64,000 nt of DNA from Enoplolaimus lenunculus (Eukaryota > Nematoda > Enoplea > Enoplida > Thoracostomopsidae): positions 62,001 to 126,000 of the forward strand of contig JASANG010003724.1 of NCBI GenBank assembly GCA_030248215.1, given 5' to 3'. Made by a program: the position numbers and the translations under genes. Below, in pieces: positions 46,901 through 55,929 of the stretch. The notes under the pieces are model-generated. The model was not told where the DNA came from. It saw only the letters and a list, made by a program, of their open reading frames with translations, and ran no database searches. How positions within the stretch are numbered: position 1 is the first letter of the stretch; every line of letters begins with the position of its first letter.

Positions 46901-49900
46901 GAATTATAGCTTGTCTGGTCCTAAACTGCCAGTACTGTAGTGACTCGAATACGTGGGGGTGTAATAACATACACATATTTTCGTTAATTAGTTTCGCTTA
47001 TCTACTCAAGTAACCCTTTCTCACATGAATATTTTCTATTTCCCCTGAGACCTACTTTTATGCTAGGATTCGAACTCCAGTGACTGGAGTGGGAGGCGTT
47101 TACCATCAGCACTCAGCTATAGAAGCTTGACGCTCGAGCCCGTGGGGGCTCTCACGTCTTGTGGTGATTTAGCACTATGTATACGTGTTGCAATTGTTAA
47201 ACACGGTGCGATATATATTATTTAACGTATATACACTGCGCTTAGTTACCTATAGGCAACTCAATGTGAGAAGGGGTTAAATATTTTGCACACCGGTATT
47301 GCGTACGAAGCGAGCGTACTTTTTCATAATAGGTTTTGGTGCAAGATAGCAAAACCTCTCAGTAATACAAGAATTGACCCTTTAATTTTACATACAATCC
47401 TAAGAGCCCCACGCCTGCATTCAAGGAAACGGACACAGATCATACCAGAACGCTAGCGAGTAGCTGCCAAAAACAACGAGTAAAATAAGCCCCAAATTAA
47501 TAGCCGTGTATAAATTTTTCTTGAGTCCTTGTTTCTTTCCTTTTTCGAGCGATTCTTCGTATCTAAATATACAAAACAAAGTTTGCTTAAAAATGGACTG
47601 GTTTAAGATATTAATTACTTATTTTACGTAGCAGAGCAAAACTCTGCAATCCAGCAAACAAACGTTTGGTATTTTAGCTTCAGAAACCTACGTGCGTATT
47701 TTCAAATGCGTATAGCGTCTATCACCAGTTTTAACGATAAATCAACTACTATCCAGTCACTGGTTTGGAAACTACATAAACCTGTCATCAACTGATGATA
47801 AGTGCTGCACGTATTTGAGGATACGGGCCCTAGACAATGCCGTATCTAGGGAGATATAGGGAAATATCCCCGTTGCAATTCGAGTGATAAAAATTTAACA
47901 ACAAATTAAACATTATATAACTTTTAGCCAATGTAAAGAACAGGGGTGGAACAGTATTATAGACATATTCCAAAGCCTAAGCCTAAGCCAAAACCTAAAC
48001 GTATGAGCATATTCCTAAGCCTAAGCCTAAGCCTAAACCAAGCAAAAAACTAGTCTAAAGCTTAAGCTTACTTTTTTCTATAGTCCCACAAAAAATGTTC
48101 CGCCCCTGATCTTTACATGGACCAAACTGTTCATCGGTTCAACGAATGTTTCGACACACTCTTAAAGGTGTGACCATTTTTTGGCTATTTCAATACCGCC
48201 AGAAGCCTCCCAAACTTAAAAGTTTGTCTTGGAATGTAATACAAAAATGACGTTCAGCTACTGCAGTTCGCTCCGCTCGCAAGGTTTTGTTTCTATTGCA
48301 ACCGCTGTTGTAGTTTTCATTATGAACGTCAAGAAAACCTTAATATAGGATTGAACCTGATGAAAACTATAAAAGTGTAGGCAGGCAACGCTTTTCTTGA
48401 ATTCACTCGTATGATGTCAAAGATGTTGATTGTTAAGTAAAATCGCACTGAAACATTGCACACCAATTGCATGCCTATGAGTACACTGAATAATTTGTTA
48501 ACTTTCAAAACCGTTCCGGTATGCATTCAAAATGTGAGCTCATGAATTGCTTTCGACATCTGGTTTACCTTGCCAGTTCTTTCTTTTGGCCATTGAAAGC
48601 AATAACTGTACGGATGCATGATATAACTTCTTCAGCAATACCACCCGATGCTGCGTATTTGTTTTGTTCACCTCGAGATGCTTCGGAAACAAACTACAAA
48701 ATAGCGCCATATAAAAGCTCAAAAATTGCAGATTGCAGAATGGTTTGAAAGTTTTCTTAACGTTAAAATTTGACTCCATTTGAATCAATTTTTATTGAGA
48801 CGGAGTCTAAAGCAGCTATTATGACCCCCAAAAGCACGAAACTGCTTAATACTGCAACCTTTGTAGTAAGTACTACGATGTTTTGTTATACGTACATTGA
48901 TTTTGGATTGAACTCCAAATACAAACTCGGTAATATTGAACGCACTAAGCATTAAACGCGAACTGAGAGTGAGTGTCATATTACCGGGTAAAGACACTGT
49001 TTACTAAACAATCTTAGCCGCTTTGTCGAAATCTCAAAAATCTAATTTTTAGCTCATTTTGTCAATTGAAAGCCCTGGAAATCGAAACTTTGCTATGCGT
49101 CATTGTTACACACACATTTCATCAGCTGTGTACCTTTGAAATTATTGCGCCAAGTACAACTATTATTGGCATCACTGACAGCATGACAAGCGATAATTTC
49201 CAATTCATCGTAAACGCGACAATGTATCCGGTAAAAAATGTCGTTATACTTTGAAACAATAAGCCCATCTTGTCACCTGTACCTTCTTTGATTCGATCAA
49301 GATCGCTGAAACCACAAACCGTTGTTATAGCATTTTACGTACCGAAGAAGCGAACCGTTAAATACGGTTTTATATAAAACAAGTCATCGTAATTCAGAAC
49401 CTAATTTTTGTAACCAATTTGAACATAAATCAGCTTCTCCTTAACCCCTTCTCACATTGAGTTGCCTATAGGCACCTCAGCGCAGTGTATATACGTTAAA
49501 TAATATATATCGCACCGTGTTTCACAATTGCAACACGTATACATAGTACTAAATCACCACAAGACGTGAGAGCCCCCTCGCGCTCGAGCGTCAAGCTCCT
49601 ATAGCTGAGTGGTGATGGTATACGCCTCCCACTGCAGTCACCGGAGTTCGAATCCTAGCATAAAAGTAGGTCTCAGGGAAAATAGAAAATATTCATGTGA
49701 GAAAGGGTTAAGCGAAAAATTTTCAGTTTAGTGTTCATTAACTGGAAAAATATATGACCAAATCAACCAGCTTTAGACTAGCATGTTCCTGATTGCTTGA
49801 AGTAGTTATTATAATCCACCGCTTGAAATTTTACAAATGCATAAAATCACTGAAATTCAAACTCGCAATGCAACCGAAATATGAAAGTTTTAATTGTGAC

Positions 49901-52900
49901 CGAAAATTTCCAAATTCGCCGTATTGAATTAAATTAGCATTGTGTCATAACCCAAAAGGCGAACTCGTTCAAGCAATTGCAAGTACTATATTTTCGCTCT
50001 AGTGCATACAGGCACTAAGGGTGGCCGCCCTATACTTTTTCAAAATCTTTAATGTCTTCCGCTGCCGTTTGTGACCGCACGTCGCCGTACGTCACCGTCT
50101 GTCAACGTGCGGTATCGAACATTCGCGGTGACGGACGGCGCTGCGCCACAAATATAGCGGCGCTCTAAGGTTTTGGAGCACGATGATTGTCTTACGCTGG
50201 AACTCAACATTCTCAACCGCTTCCAACCCACCTGTTCAGGATGTGTGGTTACAAACGAATATTTGAGCGTCGAAAGGTTCACATAGAAATTTTAACCCAA
50301 AACAAATGATTTTTACTTGGATAAACGACTGGTCAATTCGCCGCTTTGGTGCTCGTCAAACCATTTGATTTGTTGTCTTAAAATTGCCGAAAAGAATTCC
50401 TTTCGAATACGAAACATTTGCCGTTCACATACAACCGACCAGCTTGCAGTCATTAGATATGTTGATACCATAATCACTAGACCGACGTATACATTACGCA
50501 ACGCAAACGCAATTACATCCGCTTCAAATTGTTCTCTTGTGATTGGGTGATAACTGGTGTTACCGAGTGACAGATTGAAACCTAAAATTCAACACGAATC
50601 CTATGAAACGAACTAGTATACACGTTGCTATTGTTCTTTTTAACGTAATGTTTCAATGAAGGCGATGTTGAAACAGATTTATAGAATTACTGGACAATGT
50701 TACTTTTAGGGGCGTAACAGTAGATTAAGCGTATTCCTAAGCCTAAGCCTAAGCCTAAGCAAAAAATGTAATCTAGAATCTAAACTTACTCTTTAATAGA
50801 CCCACCAGAAACCTGGACGTCCCATAAAGTATAATATGGGCCGAATTACTCGTAGGATCTCAAAAGAACAAAAATTTGTCGACACATTTACATTGTCGGT
50901 CATGTGAAAATTGCACCATGACTTGATCTATGCAAATTATTTCCAAAGATGCATTAACAGTAAACCTGCGTTAGCTATAGTATCAGGGAAATTAGGATTG
51001 ATAGGGGACGCTTCTGCTTCGATGAAACTGTTCGCAACAGATCCAAAAAAGATTGATATTATCGGCATCCCTGCACCGGTTACTATTGCCATCGTTAGTC
51101 CAACCAAAATCAACACTATATCAAACGCATTCGAGTATCGGTACTTAAATAAGAAAATTATATGTTTACTAGCAATTTTGGCTTTTTTCCGCTTTTCTTT
51201 ATACAAGCTCAGGCTCAGGTTTAAATTGAGGCTAAAGCTTAGGCTTTGGCTAGAGTGTCGAAAAACATTTACTTACATAAACCTTTACCTAATCCTGTTT
51301 CGAAGGCTTTTAAAACTAAAAAAATGTACGAGAGTGTATAATTAAGACTAAAAAATTTACGAGAGTGTATAAGTATAGTGATTTTCAATCTGGTCAAACG
51401 TAATGCCAGTTGAATTGGGAAAATTTATCAAAAATATTTGATGTATTGTATTGATGTTACATCAAGTTAATTCTTTTTGCGAAAGCTATGCATTAGTCCC
51501 CAATTTATATATATATATATATATATATAAATATATATATGTACTTATTCATATGTATATTTAATTTATATATATGTATGAATATATGTAATATATAATA
51601 TTACTGTTGCTGTATGCGTCTGTATTAAAATGAATAATATATTGCAAATAGTAATGGACTTGACCAATTAAAATTTTTGCCAGCATTTATTAGGATCTTG
51701 ATAATCTGATTAGGAATATTAAAATTCAATGAAATATTGTTCAGAATTGGGCACAATAGTGTTTCTTCAAGAACATAACAAAAAGATCAAACCTACGACC
51801 ACGGAGAAGGTAACCTAAAGTTTTAAGAAAATGTATTTTTACTATTGGAATTTTTATATTTCACGATTTTTCTCAACAAAAGTACCATTTTTGCATGTTC
51901 CATTCCTTCTCAAACAAGTCTGTAACTGAAGGAAAAGGACGTCTGCCCACCCCCCTCTCCCGAAACATTTTCACATGGCTTGTTTGTTGTCACAAATCCT
52001 TGTATGCTTTTCCTGCGAAAACTTTTGAGATCCCGAAAATGTATGCTGATTATCGACTTGGTTCTTAAGATATTTTCTGCTCCAGCACTCTGAAACTACC
52101 GTATGTTTCAACTTATCATCGAGAGTTACAATTTCTGGCGGTAGTAGTTTCGCTGAGGTATTTGCTAATCAGCGGTTTCATTTCTAACTGCAGAACATTA
52201 GCAACTCTTACCAGTGATATAACAGGAATTCTTGTTCTTTTCTTTTCTTGTTTGTTCCGTTTGTCAGCGCTAAACGGAAGAAAACAACCTATTCAGCGTT
52301 GGATTAAGAATTTTTTACCCGATGGTTGGCCTAGATTTCTGACGGGTCTGGAAAAGAATAAGTTTGGATTCTAGATTACATTTTTTGCTTAGACTTAGGC
52401 TTAGGCTTAGACTTAGGAATGCGTTTAATCTACTGTTACGCCCCTAAATGGTTTACTAACAAGGCGCAAGCGGAGGTCAGTCTCCGGCCCCTGTAAAACT
52501 TCTGCTAGAAATTTATGTTTGAGGCGCTTCATTTTAACTTTTGGCACAATTCTGACAAAAATTGTCCAGATTTTGTAAAATAAGCCTGAAATCACAAGAT
52601 TTAACAACATTTTACAGATACTTGTTAAATTAGCGAATTAAACATCATTTTAACTACCTTAAATTTTGCCTCAATTTCGGCTTCACCACCTGCTCATGCT
52701 CCGGTAAATTTTGTTCACCTCCGGCTCGGGCTCCGGTATTGTTCACCTGGGGTTGCACCCTGGTTAGTGAAATTTAAAACAATAGTCAGCGAAAACTGAA
52801 ATTTTTTAATTTAAATTTTGCTGGTTGGCCAACTTTTCCAATATTTTCGTTATCTCACAACAGTTTTTTAATTGATATTTCTCGACGAATCTGGTACATA

Positions 52901-53731
52901 TCTGCTCGTTAAGTTTAAATACAGTAACATATTTTCAAAGTTCACAAAATTCAATTGAATCACAACTTCGATTTCATATTATTTGAGAATAAACTTTCGG
53001 TTTATACTATTTTGATACTACGTTCCTTAAATAAGTAATGCAGCAATGCAATTGATTGTAAATAAGAAACTAATGTTCAAAAATGGGTTTTTTAATGGTC
53101 ATCGCTATGTGTGGCCCGCTTTTTAATGCTAAGAATGCATAAATGTGTCTTGTATCAAACGAATTTTAGCGTCGTAATGTCGTTCATATTAAGAGTGTAC
53201 TTATTTGTTCTAGTCTAAAAATGCTCAAGCGAGATTAAAAACTGAAGCATACACTGCAAAAAATGGTGAGTCAAACTGACTCTCTCCGAAATAGGCTCTA
53301 TGGTACTACACGAACTAAGTCAAATTCGACTCCGTCAGAGGACTCACTGAGCCGCACGTTTGATTCTGGCGGAGTCGAATTTGATTCAGCTTGTGCAGTC
53401 CCGTAGAGCCTATTTTATAGAGTCAATTTGACTCACCATTTTTTGCAGTGTACACATTTGCCTCATGAAACACATCGATTATAAAAGTTCAAAAGACTAG
53501 CGCTACAGTTACGGTAATAACTATTTACAACGTAGGCCGTATTAAGTACAGATAGACACTTTAAAAGTAACACTACTATATACAATACCTATACCCCAAA
53601 GTTCCATATCCCTTTTCGATACTCGAGGCCGCCTTATTATCCCCAGCTAAACCATCTTGCTTGATCAAAGCACTTTTCTCCGATGCGGTTGATTTGAGAC
53701 TAACACTGCTAAGTCGAGAGACAGATGGCAT
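25999..53731 (-). CDS. ABCB1-like: Full-length ABCB (MDR/P-glycoprotein) transporter
   Basis: An ATP-driven exporter of lipophilic substrates in the plasma membrane, built TMD1-NBD1-linker-TMD2-NBD2. Coding exons, 5' to 3' on the minus strand: 53589-53731, 50966-51207, 50317-50581, 49134-49305, 48569-48693, 47446-47562, 46503-46557, 45691-45804, 45095-45205, 43446-43571, 42559-42762, 40698-40868, 40084-40180, 38571-38687, 36585-36706, 35867-36013, 35322-35423, 34190-34351, 33544-33747, 32605-32705, 31640-31780, 30993-31149, 30214-30408, 29126-29329, 28459-28605, 27189-27315, 25999-26078. Phases agree at every junction; total 1315 residues (family about 1280). NBD1: A-loop Tyr441, Walker [10 protein letters not shown] 467-475, Q-loop Gln515, LSGGQ 571-575, Walker B Asp595-Glu596, His627. 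NBD2: Walker [10 protein letters not shown] 1106-1114, Gln1154, LSGGQ 1211-1215, Asp1235-Glu1236, His1267. Both ATP sites look competent. An in-frame TAA two codons before ATG 53731 supports the start. The least certain boundary is the acceptor of exon 2 (51207). Confidence 0.95.
26236..26457. mobile_element. GGCC-ended MITE with TTAGGC core
   Basis: From GGCTCATGTAAAGATCAGGGG to CCCCTGCTCTTTACATTGGCC, with a core of diverged TTAGGC units. It is flanked by CTTAGGCT on both sides (26228-26235 and 26458-26465). Because that flank resembles the core repeat, the duplication is weaker evidence than in other copies. It lies in the last ABCB intron. Confidence 0.75.
26508..27166. mobile_element. 659-bp GGCC-type element with 8-bp TSD
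   Basis: The left terminus GGCCCATGTATAGGACAGG, then TCCTTCCCAA, is mirrored by the right terminus TTGGGAGGGACC, then CACTACATGGGAT. Perfect duplications CTGCCTGA lie at 26500-26507 and 27167-27174. The interior has many diverged AATTTCCCAGGTAATAT-like units. It ends 22 bp from ABCB exon 27189-27315. It encodes no transposase. Confidence 0.75.
27551..28431. mobile_element. Probable MITE rich in GGGTAAA
   Basis: The left part has TAGGCCGTACCGGCGGGCG and GCAGGTCGGGTAAAA; the right part has GTGGGTCGGGTAATAT and ACCCACAGCCTA. The ends (TAGGC-GT) are imperfect inverted repeats. GCGGGTAAA is repeated near both ends. Limits are approximate. It ends about 27 bp from ABCB exon 28459-28605. Confidence 0.4.
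29400..29580. repeat. Dispersed repeat, copy 1
   Basis: CTTTCAACCTTGCTTGCAAG and TAGCATGGTGAGCTGGCTAC occur in the same order at 55930-56105, joined by C-rich blocks (GAATGCCCCTCCTAAAA). Boundaries and family are unknown. Confidence 0.6.
29736..30189. mobile_element. Mariner-like MITE (CTGTAGTGACCC termini)
   Basis: The left end is CTGTAGTGACCCGAATAAGAG; the right end, more diverged, is TTGTTACTACAG. Both are flanked by TA (29734-29735 and 30190-30191), as expected for Tc1/mariner targets. The interior shares TTTGGTCCTGGAGTCATTTA with the copies at 36750 and 41802. It ends 24 bp from ABCB exon 30214-30408. Confidence 0.7.
33022..33216. mobile_element. GGCC-ended MITE with TTAGGC core and 8-bp TSD
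   Basis: From GGCCGATATGAAGACCAGG to CATGTTCTTTACACTGGCC. It is flanked by the perfect duplication GAAACTGT (33014-33021 and 33217-33224). The core contains two clusters of TTAGGC or TTAGGT units. Confidence 0.85.
35115..35314. mobile_element. Mariner-like palindromic MITE at a splice donor
   Basis: CATTGCAAAAAATGGTGAGTC at the left and GACTCACCATTTTGTGCAGCG at the right, flanked by TA (35313-35314 side and 35315-35316). The whole element is a near-palindrome built on ACTCTGTCCGAAATAGGC and GACTACACAAACTGAG. The right TA overlaps the last base of the donor hexamer GTAAGT of ABCB exon 35322-35423. The exon is therefore only 7 bp from the element. Confidence 0.8.
36066..36310. mobile_element. 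Mariner-like MITE, left half
   Basis: Starts CTGTAGTGACCCGAATAAGA after a TA and follows the interior of the copy at 36750 as far as the TTGGAATGTTACTTTCA region. It then breaks off and is followed by a GGCC-MITE right end (to about 36405). Confidence 0.6.
36750..37190. mobile_element. Mariner-like MITE (CTGTAGTGACCC termini), complete
   Basis: The left end CTGTAGCGACCCAAATAAGAG and right end CTCTTATTCGGGTCACTACAG form an inverted pair flanked by TA on both sides (36748-36749 and 37191-37192). Length 441 bp, non-coding. It lies 44 bp upstream of the ABCB linker exon (36585-36706, acceptor side). Confidence 0.8.
38976..39385. repeat. Dispersed repeat, copy 1 (empty site)
   Basis: This sequence recurs in inverted orientation at 43797-44476. 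Shared landmarks are AATTTCTGGATCCAC, TAATAAGCATTTATCCTGGTA, GATTTTGGCAAAA and the CATTGTGCCCCC-AATATTAATTTG block. Here the site TAAATTTAGTACC is uninterrupted; in the other copy a 305-bp MITE is inserted at that point. The family is not recognised. Confidence 0.75.
40477..40634. mobile_element. GGCC-ended MITE with TTAGGC core
   Basis: The termini GGCCCATGTATAGAAC and GTTCTATACATGGGCC are perfect 16-bp inverted repeats. The core has TTAGGC units. The flanks GAAAACTG and GTGAAAAC do not give a clean duplication. It lies 63 bp beyond the donor of ABCB exon 40698-40868. Confidence 0.8.
41251..41444. repeat. Long inverted repeat (50-bp arms)
   Basis: The left arm 41251-41300 (GTTATGTTTTACGAGGATGA, then GGATACGACCCGCCGG) is mirrored at 41395-41444 (CCGGCGGGTCGTATCC, then CCCGTAAAACATAAC) with about 94 bp between. 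The surrounding 40930-41800 is less AT-rich than the typical intron. Its nature is unknown. Confidence 0.75.
41802..42000. mobile_element. Mariner-like MITE, right half
   Basis: Follows the interior of the 36750 copy (CTTTATTTGGTCCTGAAGTC onward) to the end CTCTTATTCGGCTCACTACAG, followed by TA. Confidence 0.65.
42003..42110. repeat. About 105-bp sequence repeated in inverted orientation at 46830-46935
   Basis: CTGGCAGTTCAGGACC, TTTCCAGAATTATTTCGGAC and TAGTGGTAT-CCTGC occur here and, reverse-complemented, at 46830-46935. In both places the sequence abuts the outer end of a CTGTAGTGACCC terminus. Confidence 0.75.
42210..42539. mobile_element. CAAGAGTG MITE with 7-bp TSD, copy 2
   Basis: Diverged termini CACGAGTAGATAATCGG and ATACACTCTTT, with the inner pair AGAGTGTACAACTGGGCAC and AGTTGCACACTCTTG. 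It is flanked by the perfect duplication GTAGTAT (42203-42209 and 42540-42546). It ends 19 bp from ABCB exon 42559-42762, on its donor side. Confidence 0.8.
43797..44476. repeat. Dispersed repeat, copy 2 (filled site)
   Basis: Reverse complement of 38976-39385, interrupted by the MITE at 43925-44229. The two outer parts together match the uninterrupted copy. Confidence 0.75.
43925..44229. mobile_element. CAAGAGTG MITE with 7-bp TSD, copy 3
   Basis: The left end CAAGAGTGCATGATACC and right end ATCATCCACTCTTG are inverted. It is flanked by the perfect duplication CTTTAAC (43918-43924 and 44230-44236). It is nested in an older repeat whose intact copy at 38976-39385 shows a single copy of the target site. 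Confidence 0.85.
44692..45035. mobile_element. GGCC MITE, multiplied left part
   Basis: The left-end motif CCAATGTTACTTTTAGTGG, followed by GTAACAGTA-ATTAAGCGTATTCC and CCTAAG units, occurs three times in a row (about 44692, 44759 and 44830). One right end follows, with CACCTGAACGCGCG and AAAGTAACATGGTC. This suggests tandem duplication of the left part or nested insertion. Confidence 0.65.
45855..46215. mobile_element. hAT-like MITE, CCGGAG subfamily
   Basis: From CAGGGTGCAACCGGAGGCG to TTCCGGGTGTACCCTG. The flanks CTCTATAG and CCAATATT do not match. It lies in an ABCB intron. Confidence 0.7.
46830..46935. repeat. Inverted partner of 42003-42110
   Basis: Reverse complement of the block at 42003-42110, followed at 46936 by a left terminus TACTGTAGTGACTCGAATACG that soon diverges from the mariner-like MITE. 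Confidence 0.7.
47012..47279 (-). mobile_element. piggyBac-like MITE with tRNA-Gly-like core
   Basis: The termini AACCCTTTCTCACATGAAT and CAATGTGAGAAGGGGTTAA are inverted, with TTAA at the right end. The minus strand carries TAGCTGAGTGCTGATGG and GGAGTTCGAATCC. Close in sequence to the copies at 3394 and 49441. Confidence 0.75.
47927..48124. mobile_element. GGCC-type MITE with TTAGGC core
   Basis: From GCCAATGTAAAGAACAGGGG to CCCCTGATCTTTACATGGACC, with two clusters of CCTAAG units. Flanks AACTTTTA and AAACTGTT match only partly. Confidence 0.7.
49441..49710 (+). mobile_element. piggyBac-like MITE with TTAA flanks and tRNA-Gly-like core
   Basis: TTAACCCCTTCTCACATTG at the left and ATGTGAGAAAGGGTTAA at the right: inverted termini with TTAA on both sides, the piggyBac target. 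On this strand the tRNA-like part (about 49595-49661) has A box TAGCTGAGTGGTGATGG, the stretch GCCTCCCACTGC (anticodon-arm position of tRNA-Gly CCC) and B box GGAGTTCGAATCC. Acceptor-stem pairing is poor. Confidence 0.8.
50692..50842. mobile_element. GGCC MITE with TTAGGC core and 8-bp TSD
   Basis: From GGACAATGTTACTTTTAGGGG to ATAAAGTATAATATGGGCC, with four CCTAAG units. It is flanked by the perfect duplication GAATTACT (50684-50691 and 50843-50850). It lies in an ABCB intron. Confidence 0.85.
51504..51560. repeat. (TA)n microsatellite
   Basis: A run of TA dinucleotides with few interruptions in the second-largest 5' intron of the ABCB gene. Confidence 0.9.
52460..52762. mobile_element. hAT-like MITE, diverged
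   Basis: The left end CAAGGCGCAAGCGGAGGTC and right end CTGGGGTTGCACCCTG frame a typical interior of the CCGGAG subfamily. Flanks TTTACTAA and GTTAGTGA are only similar. Confidence 0.6.
53252..53450. mobile_element. Mariner-like palindromic MITE
   Basis: CACTGCAAAAAATGGTGAGTC at the left and GACTCACCATTTTTTGCAGTG at the right, flanked by TA (53250-53251 and 53451-53452). The whole 199 bp folds on itself (ACTCTCTCCGAAATAGGCTC against GAGCCTATTTTATAGAGT). It sits in the first ABCB intron, 139 bp from coding exon 1. Confidence 0.85.
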
Positions 53732-53895
53732 TCTTTAGCTTGATATATTCGCTCTGGTTTTAATAATAATAAGGTACAAACATGAATAATTTTTCGTATG
53801 ATATGTTTGACACTAACATGATTATTCAAATTTTAGGCCGTCACAGCGTATGACATGTTTTAGAGACATACTGGTGTCAGTACATTTGACTTATA

Positions 53896-54180
53896 CATTG
53901 CAAAAAATGGTAAGTCAAATTGACTCTCTCCGAAATAGGCTTTTCGGGACTACACAAACTGAGTCAAATTCGACTCCACCAGAGTCAAATTTGACTCACC
54001 CGAGTCTTTTCGGGACTACACAAACTGAGTCAAATTCGACTCCACCAGAGTCAAATTTGACTCACTGAGCGACTCGGGTGAGTCGAATTTGACTCTGGTG
54101 GAGTCCAATTTGACAGTTTGTGTAGTCCGAAATAGCCTGTTTCAGAGAGAGTCAATTTGACTCGCCATTTTTTTGCTGTG
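53896..54180. mobile_element. Mariner-like palindromic MITE with internal 66-bp duplication
   Basis: Termini CATTGCAAAAAATGGTAAGTC and GACTCGCCATTTTTTTGCTGTG, flanked by TA (53894-53895 and 54181-54182). A block beginning TTTTCGGGACTACACAAACTG at 53941 is repeated at 54007 (period 66), only on one arm of the palindrome. Confidence 0.8.
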
Positions 54181-54805
54181 TAGTCAAATGTGTAGTATAG
54201 AACTATGTTCACCTCGCACCCAAAATCAATATTTGACTCAATCGCAATTTAAACCGGCCAGGTATAAATGTTAATTCTTACATATATATTTTTCGGCTCT
54301 CCTACACTTTCCCCAAATTTGAATTTGCTTATCTTAGGTTGTCAGACTCATGCAACACTTAAGTTCAAGGATAAGCACGAGAGTTAAAGCTTGTGGAAAG
54401 AGCGAGTTACAAGAAAATATTATTCAAACCGATACAATTCAATCATATTTTCTTCACAGTAAAAACAGCGAATTAAACAAACAAATCTTCTGCGAGATTC
54501 ATCAAACGGGATTCAACGTCAAGTATGATAGTCCGAAATTGTAATTCAAATCATCGTATTAAAGTGTGGTTATTTCACCACGATTTTAGTCAAATTTAAT
54601 GAAGGAAACGTGTCATGGTCGGCTTCGGTAAGACCAGCAGGCAGGATTTCAGTACAGTCCGAAACAAATAATTGTATTTCAGTGGCAGATATTTAGTTCG
54701 TGTTAAAATTAGTGATCGGCATCGGATATTTTTCATATCCAGATATCCGGATATCCGGTGCCCATCTATAGTTAAAATACGCTCTTCAGTTTTGTTCAAT
54801 TTTGC

Positions 54806-54971
54806 GGCACATGTAAAGCTTAAGCTTTAGACTAATTTTTGGCTTGGCTTAAGCTTAGGCTTAGGCTTAGGAATAAACTCATTCTTACGCTTGGGTTTAG
54901 GCTTAGGCTTAGGCTTTAGGCTTCGGAATATGCTTATAATACTGTTCCGCCGATTTTATTTTACATTGGCC
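54806..54971. mobile_element. GGCC-type MITE with TTAGGC core and 8-bp TSD
   Basis: The left end is shortened (GGCACATGTAAAGC), the right end TTTTACATTGGCC. It is flanked by the perfect duplication AATTTTGC (54798-54805 and 54972-54979). The core has two clusters of TTAGGC units. Confidence 0.8.
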
Positions 54972-55380
54972 AATTTTGCTAAAAGTTGCGCATTTTCTGT
55001 AGAAAATACTGAAGTGCTTGGCACGAAGCATGATTTATTTCATTTGTCTTATAAGAATTTGCTGCGCAAAAATTGAAAACGAAAACTTACCACTTCACTC
55101 AACCACGACCCCCAAAATTGCAAACACTCCAATTTTATGTGTCACATAACTTTGAGTGTACCATTTTACTTCAAATTTCTATTATAAAACGCATTACACT
55201 GTTATAAATTGCACAGAAATTTGCGTCAAATAATTCCAAACCACCGTGAATTAAATGTTGTCCTAACTTAAAACAACTATTACTCCAACAGTAACGGTGG
55301 TAGAGTTTCAGTTCAAACTGAACAATGGCTCCAAGCAGAAAGGTCATTTCAATCAAACCAATGCACGTGTTTCAATTAGC

Positions 55381-55586
55381 GGCCAATGTAAAGAACTGAG
55401 GCGGAACCGTATTATAAGCTTATTCCAAAGCCTAAGCCTAAGCCTAAGACTAAGCGTAAGACTGAGTTTATTCCTAAACCTAAACCTAAGCCTAAGCCTA
55501 AGCCAAACAAAAAATAGTCTAAAGCTTAAGCTTACTCTATTCTAGTCCCACATGAAAACGTTCTGCCCCTGATCTTTACATGGGCC
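55381..55586. mobile_element. GGCC MITE with TTAGGC core and 8-bp TSD
   Basis: From GGCCAATGTAAAGAACTGAGG to CCCCTGATCTTTACATGGGCC. It is flanked by the perfect duplication CAATTAGC (55373-55380 and 55587-55594). Two clusters of CCTAAG units are separated by a GCGTAAGACTGAGTTTATTC spacer. Confidence 0.85.
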
Positions 55587-55929
55587 CAATTAGCTAACTC
55601 GTAAAACAGGTCACACAAATAAACACAAAACTTTTATATTCATCTCTAGTTAGCATCTGCACAACTGATACGAAAACTATTAACTATTTGTTAAAAGCAC
55701 CAAAAAAACTGCAATTGTTAGCTTAGCTTCACAAATGCAGCCTTGTACGCAACCAATACATCGGAAGTTGGCATTCTTGTTATAGTTGGTAAAACTAAAA
55801 AAACACATTAAAACGCACTGATAAAGAATGAATCAGAGCAATACTACTGCAGGTCCTACAGATGTCACGTCACTATTTTTGAACAGTTAGTCTTGGTTTT
55901 TGTATGCTTAGAAAAAATATCCTAGCCAG

